From positions 53,886 through 117,885 of the forward strand of contig JBARIW010000084.1 in the NCBI GenBank assembly GCA_049799955.1: a stretch of 64,000 bases of DNA. The letters run 5' to 3'. A program made the position numbers and the translations under genes. This stretch comes from JBGTFE01 sp049799955. Its GTDB lineage: Bacteria > Acidobacteriota > Blastocatellia > Pyrinomonadales > Pyrinomonadaceae. Below the pieces are notes generated by a model. It saw nothing but the letters and a program-made list of their open reading frames with translations. It was not told the DNA's origin and made no database searches. This document shows positions 15,642-25,015 of this stretch, one piece after another. The number at the start of each line of letters is the position of its first letter. Position 1 is the stretch's first letter.

Positions 15642-16946
15642 ATGAACATCAAAAAGCTCTCGTTCGCCTGCGCCCTTGTCTTATTGCTTTCAAGCTGTTT
15701 TTTCGCAAAGCCGCAGTTTGTGAAAGTCAAAAAACACCAGCTTTTCATCGGCAAAAAGCCTTATTATTTCATCGGCACGAATTACTGGTACGGATTGCTT
15801 CTCGGTTTGGAGATAAATCCGACGGGCGGCATCCCGCGTCTCCGGCGCGAGCTTGATTTTCTGAAGGCAAACGGCGTTACGAATCTCAGGATTTTGGCTG
15901 GCGCGGAAGGCTCGGGGCAAATCGCCGGCATCGACCGCGTCGCCGCGCCTTTGCAGTATCAGCAGGGAAAGTTTGACGAGATAGTCGCCCAATCGCTCGA
16001 TTTGCTTTTAGACGAGATGGGCAAACGCGACATGAAAGCGGTCATATACCTCAGCAACAACTGGGAATGGAGCGGCGGTTTTCAGCAGTATCTGATTTGG
16101 AACAAACAAATACAAGGCGCTCTGGAAACCGGAAAGCTTTCGTGGGACGAGCAGCGCGACATCGTCGCGCGCTTTTACGGCTGCGAGCCTTGCAAACAGG
16201 CTTACAATAAACAGGTCGATTTTCTTCTCGCCCGAACGAACACATACAACAACCGCAAATACACGAAAGACCCGACGATAATGGCTTGGGAACTCGCCAA
16301 CGAGCCGCGCCCGATGCGTCCCTTTGCCGAAAAAGATTACAAAAAATGGATTTCGGATACTGCCGTGCGGATTAAACGAAAAGACAAAAATCATCTGGTC
16401 TGCATCGGGCACGAAGGCAGAATCGGAACAGAAGGGATGCCGCTTTTCGAAGAGATTCACAGGGACGAAAACATCGATTATTTAACAATTCACATCTGGG
16501 CGAAAAACTGGAACTGGTTCAGAAACGGCAAGCTCAAAGAAGATTACGACGAAGCCGCCAAAAAAGCTCTCGATTACCTGATAGAGCATCTGACAATCGC
16601 CGAAAAGCTAAATAAGCCTTTGGTTGTTGAAGAATTCGGCTTGCCGCGCGACGAGCAAAGTTTTGACATCGACTCCCGCACTACTTTAAGAGACGATTAT
16701 TACACAAAAATACTCGATCATCTGGTCGCCGCATCAGGACTCGGAAGACATCTCGCAGGCGTAAACTTCTGGGCATACGGCGGCGAAGCGCGCCCCAATA
16801 AAAAATATGCATTCTGGCAAAAAGGCGACGACTACACCGGCGACCCGCCGATGGAAGAACAAGGCTTAAACTCCGTCTTCAACACCGACCTGAGCACATG
16901 GAAAATCATCAATGAATTTTCCAAAAAGGCAGAAACGCGACCATGA
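15642..16946 (+). CDS. GH5 family endo-beta-1,4-mannanase lipoprotein
   Basis: 434 residues from the ATG at 15642. The frame extends 17 codons upstream through a TTG, but those codons are repeat DNA. A lipobox LLLSSC (Cys19) predicts a membrane-anchored lipoprotein. The glycoside hydrolase family 5 motifs are present: GTNYWY near the N-terminus, acid/base Glu221 in WELANEPR, His284 in TIHIW, and nucleophile Glu331 in VVEEFGLPR. The overall pattern is that of subfamily 7 beta-mannanases, which cut mannan and glucomannan. No ribosome binding site is visible. The last codons form the left arm of a long hairpin that probably ends the transcript. Confidence 0.88.
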   Translation: MNIKKLSFACALVLLLSSCFFAKPQFVKVKKHQLFIGKKPYYFIGTNYWYGLLLGLEINPTGGIPRLRRELDFLKANGVTNLRILAGAEGSGQIAGIDRVAAPLQYQQGKFDEIVAQSLDLLLDEMGKRDMKAVIYLSNNWEWSGGFQQYLIWNKQIQGALETGKLSWDEQRDIVARFYGCEPCKQAYNKQVDFLLARTNTYNNRKYTKDPTIMAWELANEPRPMRPFAEKDYKKWISDTAVRIKRKDKNHLVCIGHEGRIGTEGMPLFEEIHRDENIDYLTIHIWAKNWNWFRNGKLKEDYDEAAKKALDYLIEHLTIAEKLNKPLVVEEFGLPRDEQSFDIDSRTTLRDDYYTKILDHLVAASGLGRHLAGVNFWAYGGEARPNKKYAFWQKGDDYTGDPPMEEQGLNSVFNTDLSTWKIINEFSKKAETRP

Positions 16947-17012
16947 AGGAGCGTGTAAAATCTCCATACTTAGAGAAGACACACGCTCCCTGACGGTCGC
17001 GTTTCTGCCTTT
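16925..17012 (+). terminator. Long hairpin overlapping the 3' end of the mannanase gene
   Basis: 16925-16942 (AAAGGCAGAAACGCGACC) and 16995-17012 are perfect 18-bp inverse complements, and an inner pair 16948-16956/16981-16989 (GGAGCGTGT/ACACGCTCC) is also perfect. The left arm holds the last codons of the mannanase gene; its stop falls between the two stems. It separates that gene from the TPP riboswitch, so it probably acts as a terminator, although only a weak T tract follows. Confidence 0.7.
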
Positions 17013-17037
17013 GAGTTGATAAACTTTTGATGAGCAA

Positions 17038-17129
17038 TTTTCAGGAGAGCTGTACGAATAGCTGAGATTCGCCTGTTACGGGCGTTATCCTTTGAACCTG
17101 CTGCGGATAATACCGACGAAGGGAGAAAA
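17038..17129 (+). promoter_or_regulatory. TPP (THI-box) riboswitch controlling thiC
   Basis: The conserved core is clear: AGCTGAGATTC at 17070, CCTTTGAACCTG at 17089-17100, and GCGGATAATACCGACG at 17103-17118, ending GAAGGGAG. The closing stem can form between TTTTC (17038-17042) and GAAAA (17125-17129). The GGGAG that would serve as ribosome binding site for thiC (ATG at 17133) is the 3' end of the aptamer, so ligand binding should hide it: translational repression by thiamine pyrophosphate is inferred. Confidence 0.95.
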
Positions 17130-17132
17130 ACA

Positions 17133-19115
17133 ATGAGTGAAAATAAAGAAAATTTAGAAAAAATTGAAAAGACCAGCGACGAGGTGAAATTGCCTGCTTC
17201 GCGCAAAATTTACGTTGAGACCAACGGCAATACTATCAATCAAAACAAACATAGCTTACGAGTTCCGTTTCGGGAAATCGCTTTGAGCGCGTCGAAGGAT
17301 TTTGACGGCGCGCTGGAAGAAAATCCGCCCGTCCGCGTTTATGATACGAGCGGCGTCTGGACGGATGAAACGGTTAAATGCGACGTGCGCGAAGGCTTGC
17401 CGCAATTAAGGCGCGAGTGGATTTTGTCGCGCAATGATGTCGAGGAATACGTTGGTCGGACAATTTTGCCGCAGGACAACGGTTATCTGACGAAAGGCGC
17501 GGAAGACGTTGCGAAAATAAAAGACCGTGGAAAGCTCGAAGAATTTCTGGGCTTGAAGCGCGCGCCGCTTCGTGCAAAAGCGGGCGCAAATGTTTCGCAA
17601 ATGCATTACGCGAAGCAGGGAATCATCACGCCGGAGATGGAATACGTCGCGATTCGCGAAAATCTCGGACGGCAAATCGCGTTCGAAGCGATGCAGAATG
17701 GAATGGAAAACGACCGTTCGTCGCTTTATCATCAGCACGCGGGAAACAGTTTCGGCGCGGCTTTGCCGAAGTTTGTAACGCCCGAATTTGTCCGTGAAGA
17801 AGTCGCGCGCGGTCGGGCGATTATTCCCTCGAACATCAATCATCCCGAATCAGAGCCGATGGCAATCGGGCGAAATTTCTTAGTTAAAATCAACGCTAAC
17901 ATAGGAAATTCGGCGATTGCTTCATCGATTGAAGAAGAAGTCGAAAAGATGCGCTGGGCGACGCTCTGGGGCGCGGATACGGTGATGGATTTATCGACGG
18001 GCAAGAATATTCACGCGACGCGCGAATGGATTTTGCGAAATTCGCCCGTGCCGATTGGAACCGTGCCGATTTATCAGGCGCTCGAAAAAGTAAACGGCAA
18101 GGCGGAAGATTTGACGTGGGAAATTTACCGCGACACTCTGCTTGAACAAGCCGAGCAGGGCGTCGATTATTTTACGATTCACGCGGGCGTTCGTCTGCCG
18201 TATATTCCTTTGACGGCGAAACGGACGACGGGAATCGTCTCGCGCGGCGGCTCGATTATGGCGAAATGGTGTCTCGCGCATCACGAAGAAAGTTTTCTTT
18301 ACACGCGCTTTCGTGAAATTTGCGAGATTATGGCAACTTATGACGTTGCGTTTTCTCTCGGCGACGGCTTGCGTCCCGGCTCGATTGCCGACGCTAACGA
18401 CGCGGCGCAGTTTGCCGAACTCGACACGCTCGGAGAACTCACGAAAATTGCGTGGGAAATGGATGTTCAGACGATGATTGAAGGTCCGGGACACGTTCCG
18501 ATGCATCTTATCAAAGAGAATATGGACAAGCAGCTCGAAATCTGCGGCGAAGCGCCTTTTTACACGCTCGGACCGCTGACGACCGACATCGCGCCCGGCT
18601 ACGACCATATTACTTCAGGCATCGGCGCGGCGATGATTGGATGGTTCGGAACGGCAATGCTTTGCTACGTTACGCCGAAGGAACATCTCGGTCTGCCGAA
18701 CAAAAAAGATGTGAAGGAAGGCGTCATCACATATAAGCTCGCGGCGCACGCGGCGGATTTGGCGAAAGGGCACGCGGGCGCGCAGTATCGCGACAATGCG
18801 CTTTCGAAGGCGCGTTTCGAGTTTCGCTGGGAAGACCAGTTTAATTTGTCTTTAGACCCCGAAGTAGCGAAAGAATATCACGACGAAACTTTACCTGCCG
18901 AAGGCGCAAAGCTTGCGCATTTCTGCTCGATGTGCGGACCGCATTTCTGCTCGATGAAGATTACGCAGGACGTGCGCGAATACGCCAACGCGCAGAATAT
19001 TGAAGAGGAAAAAGCTCTCGCTGTCGGAATGGCTGAAAAATCGAAAGAGTTTTTAGCTACAGGCGCGGAGATTTATCACGGCAATATTCCCGAAGGCGCA
19101 AAAGAGCATCATTAA
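17133..19115 (+). CDS. thiC: Phosphomethylpyrimidine synthase ThiC
   Basis: 660 residues, close to the usual length including the N-terminal ThiC-associated domain (residues 1-100, PASRKIYVETNG and VYDTSGVW). It converts aminoimidazole ribotide into hydroxymethylpyrimidine phosphate in the cytoplasm, the pyrimidine branch of thiamine synthesis, as a radical SAM enzyme. The C-terminal [4Fe-4S] motif C-x2-C-x4-C is present in CSMCGPHFCSM. Other family signatures are GADTVMDLSTG, NSPVPIGTVPIYQALE, GIVSRGGSIMAKWC and IEGPGHVPMH. A TPP riboswitch sits directly in front, as in most bacteria. It is not followed by other thi genes here. Confidence 0.98.
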   Translation: MSENKENLEKIEKTSDEVKLPASRKIYVETNGNTINQNKHSLRVPFREIALSASKDFDGALEENPPVRVYDTSGVWTDETVKCDVREGLPQLRREWILSRNDVEEYVGRTILPQDNGYLTKGAEDVAKIKDRGKLEEFLGLKRAPLRAKAGANVSQMHYAKQGIITPEMEYVAIRENLGRQIAFEAMQNGMENDRSSLYHQHAGNSFGAALPKFVTPEFVREEVARGRAIIPSNINHPESEPMAIGRNFLVKINANIGNSAIASSIEEEVEKMRWATLWGADTVMDLSTGKNIHATREWILRNSPVPIGTVPIYQALEKVNGKAEDLTWEIYRDTLLEQAEQGVDYFTIHAGVRLPYIPLTAKRTTGIVSRGGSIMAKWCLAHHEESFLYTRFREICEIMATYDVAFSLGDGLRPGSIADANDAAQFAELDTLGELTKIAWEMDVQTMIEGPGHVPMHLIKENMDKQLEICGEAPFYTLGPLTTDIAPGYDHITSGIGAAMIGWFGTAMLCYVTPKEHLGLPNKKDVKEGVITYKLAAHAADLAKGHAGAQYRDNALSKARFEFRWEDQFNLSLDPEVAKEYHDETLPAEGAKLAHFCSMCGPHFCSMKITQDVREYANAQNIEEEKALAVGMAEKSKEFLATGAEIYHGNIPEGAKEHH

Positions 19116-19153
19116 GCGCCAAATGATTTGAAGGAAAATTAATTTTTCAGATT

Positions 19154-19417
19154 ATGGAAAATTACGAAAATATTTTTTATCTTGATTGCCCGCATTTTAC
19201 GGTCGGATATGTTGACCAATGGGGCGAGCAGGGTTATCTGTTATTTGAGGGCAAAGTTTACTCCTACGAAGCAGACCGAAAAGAACAATGCGGAAGAACG
19301 CATTCGCCCAGTACGATTAAGGAATTTTTGGCGTTTGCCGAAAAACTTCGGATATCGATTCCCGAAGACTTTTTAAAAAAGTTGATGGAAGCTGAAAGTG
19401 AAACCGCCTTAAATTGA
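19154..19417 (+). CDS. Small hypothetical protein (87 aa)
   Basis: 87 residues beginning 38 nt after thiC on the same strand. There is no signal peptide or membrane segment. The N-terminal half (YLDCPHFTVGYVDQWGEQGYLLFEGKVY) looks like beta strands, the C-terminal half (STIKEFLAFAEKLRISIPED) like a helix pair. I do not recognise a family and infer no link to thiamine. It could be co-transcribed with thiC. A palindromic repeat follows its stop after 22 nt. Confidence 0.55.
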   Translation: MENYENIFYLDCPHFTVGYVDQWGEQGYLLFEGKVYSYEADRKEQCGRTHSPSTIKEFLAFAEKLRISIPEDFLKKLMEAESETALN

Positions 19418-19438
19418 GGATGCGTGCGTCGCTAAAAT

Positions 19439-19523
19439 TTTTAGCCACGAATAGCACGAATTGGCACGAATAAAGTTAAAGAAAACTAATTCGTGTCATT
19501 CGTGTTTATTCGTGGCTAAAATT
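19439..19523. repeat. Tandem-unit hairpin, CACGAAT type
   Basis: The left arm has three spaced copies of CACGAAT (periods 9 and 10 nt); the right arm has ATTCGTG copies. The ends TTTTAGCCACGAAT (19439-19452) and 19508-19521 are perfect complements. It lies between convergent genes, 22 nt from one stop and 2 nt from the other. Confidence 0.9.
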
Positions 19524-19525
19524 CT

Positions 19526-22387
19526 TCATCTGACAAACGCCGACGGAATCGGTTTATCACTGCTCAAGCCGAACGAAATTGCTTCCGCCGTTCCCGATTG
19601 CGTTTTCAAAATCCACCAAACGCCGTTGCGATAAATAGCCGCGTCCGTTCGCCCGTCGCCGTCATAATCGGCAGGCGCGGGAATGTCATCTGAAATTCCG
19701 AACTGAAACGCCAGCGAGCCTTGAGCCGAGCGCAAGAGATACCAGATGCCGCCGCGATAAACCGCCAAATCGGTTTTGCCGTCGCCGTCGTAATCTGCCG
19801 GAACTACACGGTCGTCTGCCAGACCGAAATGGGTTGCCGAACTTTGTCCGTCGGAGCTTTGGCGAATCCACCAGACGCCGCTGCGGTAAACGGCAGCGTC
19901 CGTGCGCCCGTCGCCGTCATAATCGCCTGCGACCGGTTTATCGCCGGAAATTCCCCACGGAATAACCGTAATATTGCCCTGCGGATTTCCCATCGATGCG
20001 CGATAATAAAAAACGCCCTGCGCTCCGGCGCGATAAACCGCCAAATCCGCCTTGCCGTCGGCGTCCCAATCGCCGCCCGTCGGAATGTCGTTTGACAGAC
20101 CGAAGTGTTCGATGCGAAACGTGTTATCGAAACTGTTCAGAATATAAAAGTTTCCGTCCGAGGCGCGCCACACGGCAACGTCGGTTTTAAAATCTCCGTC
20201 GTAATCGGCGGGCGCGAGCACATCGTTTGAAAGTCCCCAGTGAACGGCTCGCTGTTCATTGCTCCGGCTCGACAGATACCACCAATCACCCGTGCCCGGT
20301 CGAAAGATTGACTGGTCGCTCCTGCCGTCGCCGTCGAAATCAAACAGCGCGAGGCGCGGCGCAGGCAACGGCTGCCAAACGGGGAAGTCGTTTCCGGTGT
20401 TCGAGGGAGTTAAAACCTGCACCAAACTGCCATCCGTATTTATTGTGCGAAGGCGATTTGTATTGTCAAACTGGCAGCAAGTGTATGCAACCTTTTTCCC
20501 GTCGGGCGAGTAAGACGGTGAACGACCACTGGCAGGAAACTGCACGCGATTTGTCCCGTCCGGGTTCATTGTCCAAATAGCCGCAACCTGCGTTCCGCTG
20601 TCCGGGGTATAGCCAAAAATGATTTTAGAGCCGTCGGGCGAATAAGACGGACGCTCGTAAGAAGGGGCAAAGCCGAAACTGTCGGGAAGCGCCTGCTGAT
20701 TCGAGCCGTCGGCGCTCATCGTCCAAATTTTTGCCTGTCCGGTGCTATTGGATACATAAACGATTTTCTGCCCGTCGGGCGAAAACGCGGGCTGCGAATC
20801 GCTTGAGGCGTTGTTCGTCAGGCGAACCGGATTCGAGCCGTCGGCGTTCATTTTATAAATCTCGTTGCCGCCGTCGCGGGTGCTGACAAAAACAATCTTC
20901 GTGCCGTCGGGCGAATAATACGGCGAAAAGTCCGCAGCCGCGTTGTTCGTCAAACGCACGGGATTGCTGCCGTCCGTGTTCATTCGATAAATTTCATGGT
21001 TGCCGTCGCGGTCGGTGCTAAAGATGATGTTCGAACCGTCAGGCGAATAATTCGGCGCGCCGTCGGTTGCCGCATTGTTCGTGATGTTCGTCTGACCCGT
21101 GCCGTCGGAGTTTATCGTGAAAATATCCGAGCTGCGCGAAAAAGCAATCTGCCCGTTTCTCACGCATTTTCCGCCCTGACAAATTCCCAGTACCTCGAAA
21201 TTATTACCCGTTTGATTTGAAGCCAGATTATTGAAAAGACGGTTCGGGGGCGTGAAATAATATCTCGGAAAGGACGGCGAAACGGTGTAATTTCCGCCCG
21301 CCGGAATATCTGAAAACTGGTAATTTCCGACCGCGTCGGTCGTTACGGCGGCATTTGTCGTGCCGCTTAAATTAACGGTTACGCCGCTCATAGGCAAGTT
21401 GTTGTAGGTTACACGACCGTTTATGGCGTAAGTATTCGGCGTTTGCGCGACGGGCTGCCATGCAGGGTATTCGTAAATCGTGTCGCAGCATAGCGGAAAG
21501 TTGATGTGATTGGCAACAATTCTCACCTGATTAGCGCCGTTTGCATCCATCGTGAGAATGCCGTCGCGTGTGAAAGCGATTTTCGTTCCGTCGGGCGACC
21601 ACGACGGATGTTTGCCGCTTGCCAGAACCACTTCGTTCGTGCCGTCTGCATTAATCACGCTAACTCCGCTGCCGGATTTCGTAAAGACGATTTTCGAGCC
21701 GTCCGGCGACCATGAGGGGTCTGATTCTCCAACTGCGCTGTTCGTTACGCGCTGTTCGTTCGTGCCGTCGGCGTTAATCACCCAAATATCGGCGCCGCTC
21801 ACGAACGCGAGCCTCGTTCCGTCCGGCGACCACGCCGGTTCTACCGGGAAGGGCTGCGTAATGCCCGGAAACTGCGCTTGCCCGCTTCCATCGGCGTTCA
21901 TCACCCAAATTTGCGCGCCGCTTCCACTCGGATTGCGATGATAGGCGATTTTTCCCGTTACCGACCACGACGGATTACCTTCGCGTATCGGCTCTGCCGT
22001 ATTCGTCAGATTAGTCAGCCCGCTTCCGTCTGCATTAATTACAAAAATATCACCGGTATCCTGAGTTCCGGCGAATGCTATCCTCGTTCCGTCAGGCGAC
22101 CACGCCGGTTCGGAGGCACTCAGCGCGGTCGGAATCGGCAGCGCTGCCTGCCCCGAACCATCCGGATTGGAAATAATAACTCTACCTTCAGGAGCCGTAG
22201 GACCAGCTTGCCTGCTTGTAAATGCCAACCTGCCGAGCGCAAGGTTCTGCTCCGCAGATTTTTTGACTTCTTCCGTTTGCGCGGAAACATTAAAAAGATA
22301 AAAGCCGCCGAGAACTAATAATAGTAATCCGCCCAAAACACTCGCCCAACGCCGAAAAGAAAGAAGATTTGAGTCGTATCTGTTCAT
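19526..22387 (-). CDS. Large secreted protein: TolB-like propeller repeats, carboxypeptidase-regulatory-like domain, FG-GAP/VCBS repeats
   Basis: 953 residues from the ATG at 22387, chosen over an upstream in-frame start because a GGGAG ribosome binding site stands 8 nt before it. A signal anchor lies at about residues 14-37. Two groups of PD40/WD40-like repeats (AWSPDGTRIAF, YSPDGTKIVFVS, each paired with MNADGSNPVRLTNN) flank a carboxypeptidase-regulatory-like domain at about residues 320-390 (INGRVTYNNLPMSGVTVNLS). The last 280 residues are six or seven FG-GAP/VCBS-type repeats (DYDGDGKTDLAVYR), each with an Asp-rich calcium-binding loop. It is probably exported and may bind surfaces or glycans; no catalytic site is seen. 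It is convergent with the thiC group. Confidence 0.85.
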   Translation of the reverse strand: MNRYDSNLLSFRRWASVLGGLLLLVLGGFYLFNVSAQTEEVKKSAEQNLALGRLAFTSRQAGPTAPEGRVIISNPDGSGQAALPIPTALSASEPAWSPDGTRIAFAGTQDTGDIFVINADGSGLTNLTNTAEPIREGNPSWSVTGKIAYHRNPSGSGAQIWVMNADGSGQAQFPGITQPFPVEPAWSPDGTRLAFVSGADIWVINADGTNEQRVTNSAVGESDPSWSPDGSKIVFTKSGSGVSVINADGTNEVVLASGKHPSWSPDGTKIAFTRDGILTMDANGANQVRIVANHINFPLCCDTIYEYPAWQPVAQTPNTYAINGRVTYNNLPMSGVTVNLSGTTNAAVTTDAVGNYQFSDIPAGGNYTVSPSFPRYYFTPPNRLFNNLASNQTGNNFEVLGICQGGKCVRNGQIAFSRSSDIFTINSDGTGQTNITNNAATDGAPNYSPDGSNIIFSTDRDGNHEIYRMNTDGSNPVRLTNNAAADFSPYYSPDGTKIVFVSTRDGGNEIYKMNADGSNPVRLTNNASSDSQPAFSPDGQKIVYVSNSTGQAKIWTMSADGSNQQALPDSFGFAPSYERPSYSPDGSKIIFGYTPDSGTQVAAIWTMNPDGTNRVQFPASGRSPSYSPDGKKVAYTCCQFDNTNRLRTINTDGSLVQVLTPSNTGNDFPVWQPLPAPRLALFDFDGDGRSDQSIFRPGTGDWWYLSSRSNEQRAVHWGLSNDVLAPADYDGDFKTDVAVWRASDGNFYILNSFDNTFRIEHFGLSNDIPTGGDWDADGKADLAVYRAGAQGVFYYRASMGNPQGNITVIPWGISGDKPVAGDYDGDGRTDAAVYRSGVWWIRQSSDGQSSATHFGLADDRVVPADYDGDGKTDLAVYRGGIWYLLRSAQGSLAFQFGISDDIPAPADYDGDGRTDAAIYRNGVWWILKTQSGTAEAISFGLSSDKPIPSAFVR

Positions 22388-22754
22388 AAAGCTGCTCCCA
22401 AATAATAAAAAAAAAGCATATAACACTGAAATTAAAAATGAATTTATTATCAGATTACTTAATTTTTCTGAACTTTCCTATAACTTCTGAAAAAAAGCTT
22501 CTGCCGGAAGGATAAAAATTCCCTTTACCATAGATTAAATCAGTCGTCTGGAAAAGTCCTTAAAATATGTAAAAAAAGATAAAAATATAACTTTGTCGCC
22601 GATGTCCCGAAGCTGCAATATATTTTATTTTTTGGTAACGGGTGCGGAAGTCTGTCGTGGCAGTATCTACGCGCACCGACTCAATTACAAATTAAAAGAA
22701 ATCTTCCCTCATTCGTAATTCGTCATTGATTTCCTCTCTGACCTCAAATAAACT
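22388..22754. other. 367-nt intergenic region between divergent genes
   Basis: AT-rich and without any convincing ORF. It should hold the promoters of the propeller protein (minus) and of the polysaccharide locus (plus). A short one-armed repeat-like stretch (ATTCGTAATTCGTCATTG at about 22710-22727) resembles half of the tandem-unit hairpins. I could not assign promoter boxes with confidence. Confidence 0.5.
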
Positions 22755-24263
22755 TTGCAAGTGAATCAGATTGCGCCCGAAAATCTTAGCGACAATCCGC
22801 CGGGCGTTTCTGCCGCTTCCGAACGCCGGAGCGCAGATTGGGATGTTCGGAATGCGCCGAAAAATTATTTGTCGCTTGTTTTAACGCAGGGCGCGAGCGC
22901 GTTTTTCGCATTTGCTTCGGTCTGGCTGATAACAAGGATGCTCGGCTCGGAAGGCTACGGCGGAATTGTGGCGATAATTGCCGCTTCGCAGGTCGCGCAG
23001 GTTTTGGTCAACTGGACGAGCGTGGCGGTTGTGCGTTTCGGCGTCGATGAATTTATCGAAACCGGAAAAATCGCGCGCGCATTCTGGCTCAGGCTTTTTA
23101 TTTTGCTGCCGAATCTTCTGCTTGTTCTGCTTGCCTCGAATCTGTGGTTTCCGCCGCTTGCCGGCTGGCTCAAACTCCCGACGGAGACTTTTTGGCTCGT
23201 TTTCCTTCATTTTACCGCGACGGCTTTCTGGATTCACTTTCAATTCAGCTTTCAAGCCGTAAAAATGCCGCGCTTGCAGGGCGGATTGCTGACGGTTGAA
23301 AGAATTTTGATTTTCTCAAGCCTTTTAACTTTGCTCGCAACAGGCAGGTTAAACGGCACTTCGGCGATGCTTTGCAATGCCGTTGTTCCGCTTTTGATGA
23401 ATTTTGCAGGATTTTTTTATCTTCGGAAATTTATCTTTTCGCGTTTTTCGGTCGATAGAAATTTTATAAAAAAGATTTTTGCATATTCGCTGCCTTTGCT
23501 TCCGTTTACGCTCGTCGGATATTTTTCGGGAAGTTATGTCGACGCGGTTTTTATCTCGAAATTTCTTTCCGTAAGAGATTTGGGCATTTATTCGGTGGCG
23601 ACGCAGATTAGCGGCATCACGCTTCAGCTTCCGACGCTGGCAAATTCGCTTTTGATTCCGCTTTTTATTACCCTCCAAAAGGAAAAGAGGACGCAGAAAC
23701 TGGACGGATATTTTAAAGATATTCTGCCGGGCATAATTTTAGGATGGAGCTTTTTCTGTAGTTTTCTCGCTTTTGCCGGATACTTTTTTATTCCGCTCGT
23801 TTTCGGCGAAGAATTTGCCGGAGCCGTTCTGCCGTTCTGGATTCTGCTGGCGGCTTCGACTTTCAGCCTGCCGATTTTAATCGGTTATTCCGCGCTTTCT
23901 CATTCTATTTCGGCAACTTACATCTCGATGTTTGCCGCTATTTTTTCGGCGCTGGCAAACGTTGCTTTCAATTTTTTGCTGATTCCGAAATTCGGCGCGG
24001 AAGGCTGCGCGTGGGCAAGCGTCATAATGTATTTCGTCAGCGTTTCGACGTTTTACGTTTTACTTCACCGTTCGAGCCGGATACCGCTTTCGTGGATGTT
24101 TGCGGCGATGCTCCCGATTCTCGGCTCAGCCGCCGCGTTTTCATTAACCCGCAATCCTTTTATTTCGCTGCTTGTTTGTGCGATGATTGGAGTTTTGATA
24201 ATTCTGCGTCGCAAAAATTCACTGCGCGAAGCATTTAATTTCTTAAAAACCTTTAGAAAATGA
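22755..24263 (+). CDS. wzx: Wzx-type polysaccharide flippase
   Basis: 502 residues with about 12 to 14 hydrophobic helices after a hydrophilic leader of about 35 residues. The pattern (LTQGASAFFAFASVWLITRM, then SVRDLGIYSVATQISG mid-protein) matches the oligosaccharide flippase branch of the MOP superfamily, which moves undecaprenyl-linked repeat units across the inner membrane. The start is uncertain: TTG at 22755 or GTG at 22761, neither with a clear ribosome binding site. It is the first gene of a run of tightly packed plus-strand genes, and overlaps the next by 4 nt. The symbol is by role, not by close match. Confidence 0.83.
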   Translation: MQVNQIAPENLSDNPPGVSAASERRSADWDVRNAPKNYLSLVLTQGASAFFAFASVWLITRMLGSEGYGGIVAIIAASQVAQVLVNWTSVAVVRFGVDEFIETGKIARAFWLRLFILLPNLLLVLLASNLWFPPLAGWLKLPTETFWLVFLHFTATAFWIHFQFSFQAVKMPRLQGGLLTVERILIFSSLLTLLATGRLNGTSAMLCNAVVPLLMNFAGFFYLRKFIFSRFSVDRNFIKKIFAYSLPLLPFTLVGYFSGSYVDAVFISKFLSVRDLGIYSVATQISGITLQLPTLANSLLIPLFITLQKEKRTQKLDGYFKDILPGIILGWSFFCSFLAFAGYFFIPLVFGEEFAGAVLPFWILLAASTFSLPILIGYSALSHSISATYISMFAAIFSALANVAFNFLLIPKFGAEGCAWASVIMYFVSVSTFYVLLHRSSRIPLSWMFAAMLPILGSAAAFSLTRNPFISLLVCAMIGVLIILRRKNSLREAFNFLKTFRK

Positions 24264-25015
24264 GCAATTCCATCGTCCAAACTGTCAAAAACGTGCAGCG
24301 CAAAGATATTGTCTGGACAGACCGAAATTTATCGAAAACGCCTTTTCACACAGGATTTTGGGTAAATAAGCGAATCGCGGACGCAATCAACGCCCACGCT
24401 CATCTGGCGCGCGGAGTTTTGCTCGATGTCGGCTGCGGCGTAAAGCCGTATGAAAAAATATTTGCGCCGTTTGTCGAAAAATACTACGGGACGGAATACT
24501 CTGCGACCAGCGGTTTTCGCGGAAATCGCGCCGATGTGGCGGGCGACGCCGAACGGATGCCGTTTGCCGACGCTAGCGTTGACACGATTCTCTGCACCGA
24601 AGTTTTGGAACACGTTAAAAATCCCGAAAAGGTCATCGAAGAATTTGCGCGCGTTCTCAAATCCGGCGGCGTTATCATCACAACCGCGCCGTTTTTTTAC
24701 CCGATTCATGATTCATACGATTTTTTTCGATACACGGACACCGGCATTGCCGCGATAATGAAGCGTTACAATCTGGAAGTCGAAAAAGTCGAGCCGCTTT
24801 CCGGCACAGGCTTGACGGTGGCGATGATGTTTAATTTTTATTTGTTCGATTTGGGTTTTATGTGGACAAAATGGATGTATCCGATTGGGCTCGTTCTGCG
24901 CCCTTTGTTGTGGATTTTGATTTGTCTGGTCAACGCGCTCGGCTGGATAATGGAGAAAGCGATTCCGTCAAAGCAGATGGCGTTTAATCACCTGACGATT
25001 GGAAGAAAAAAATGA
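24260..25015 (+). CDS. Class I SAM-dependent methyltransferase
   Basis: 251 residues. The SAM-binding motif I is LLDVGCGVKPYEKIF (about residue 53); the acidic and post-I motifs follow in the Methyltransf_11 pattern (DTILCTEVLEHVKNPEKVIE, RVLKSGGVIITTAPFFYPIH). A hydrophobic stretch at about 195-225 (YPIGLVLRPLLWILICLVNA) suggests membrane association. It probably methylates a sugar or lipid-linked intermediate in the polysaccharide pathway. ATGA overlaps on both sides show translational coupling with the flippase and the following glycosyltransferase. Confidence 0.85.
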   Translation: MSNSIVQTVKNVQRKDIVWTDRNLSKTPFHTGFWVNKRIADAINAHAHLARGVLLDVGCGVKPYEKIFAPFVEKYYGTEYSATSGFRGNRADVAGDAERMPFADASVDTILCTEVLEHVKNPEKVIEEFARVLKSGGVIITTAPFFYPIHDSYDFFRYTDTGIAAIMKRYNLEVEKVEPLSGTGLTVAMMFNFYLFDLGFMWTKWMYPIGLVLRPLLWILICLVNALGWIMEKAIPSKQMAFNHLTIGRKK

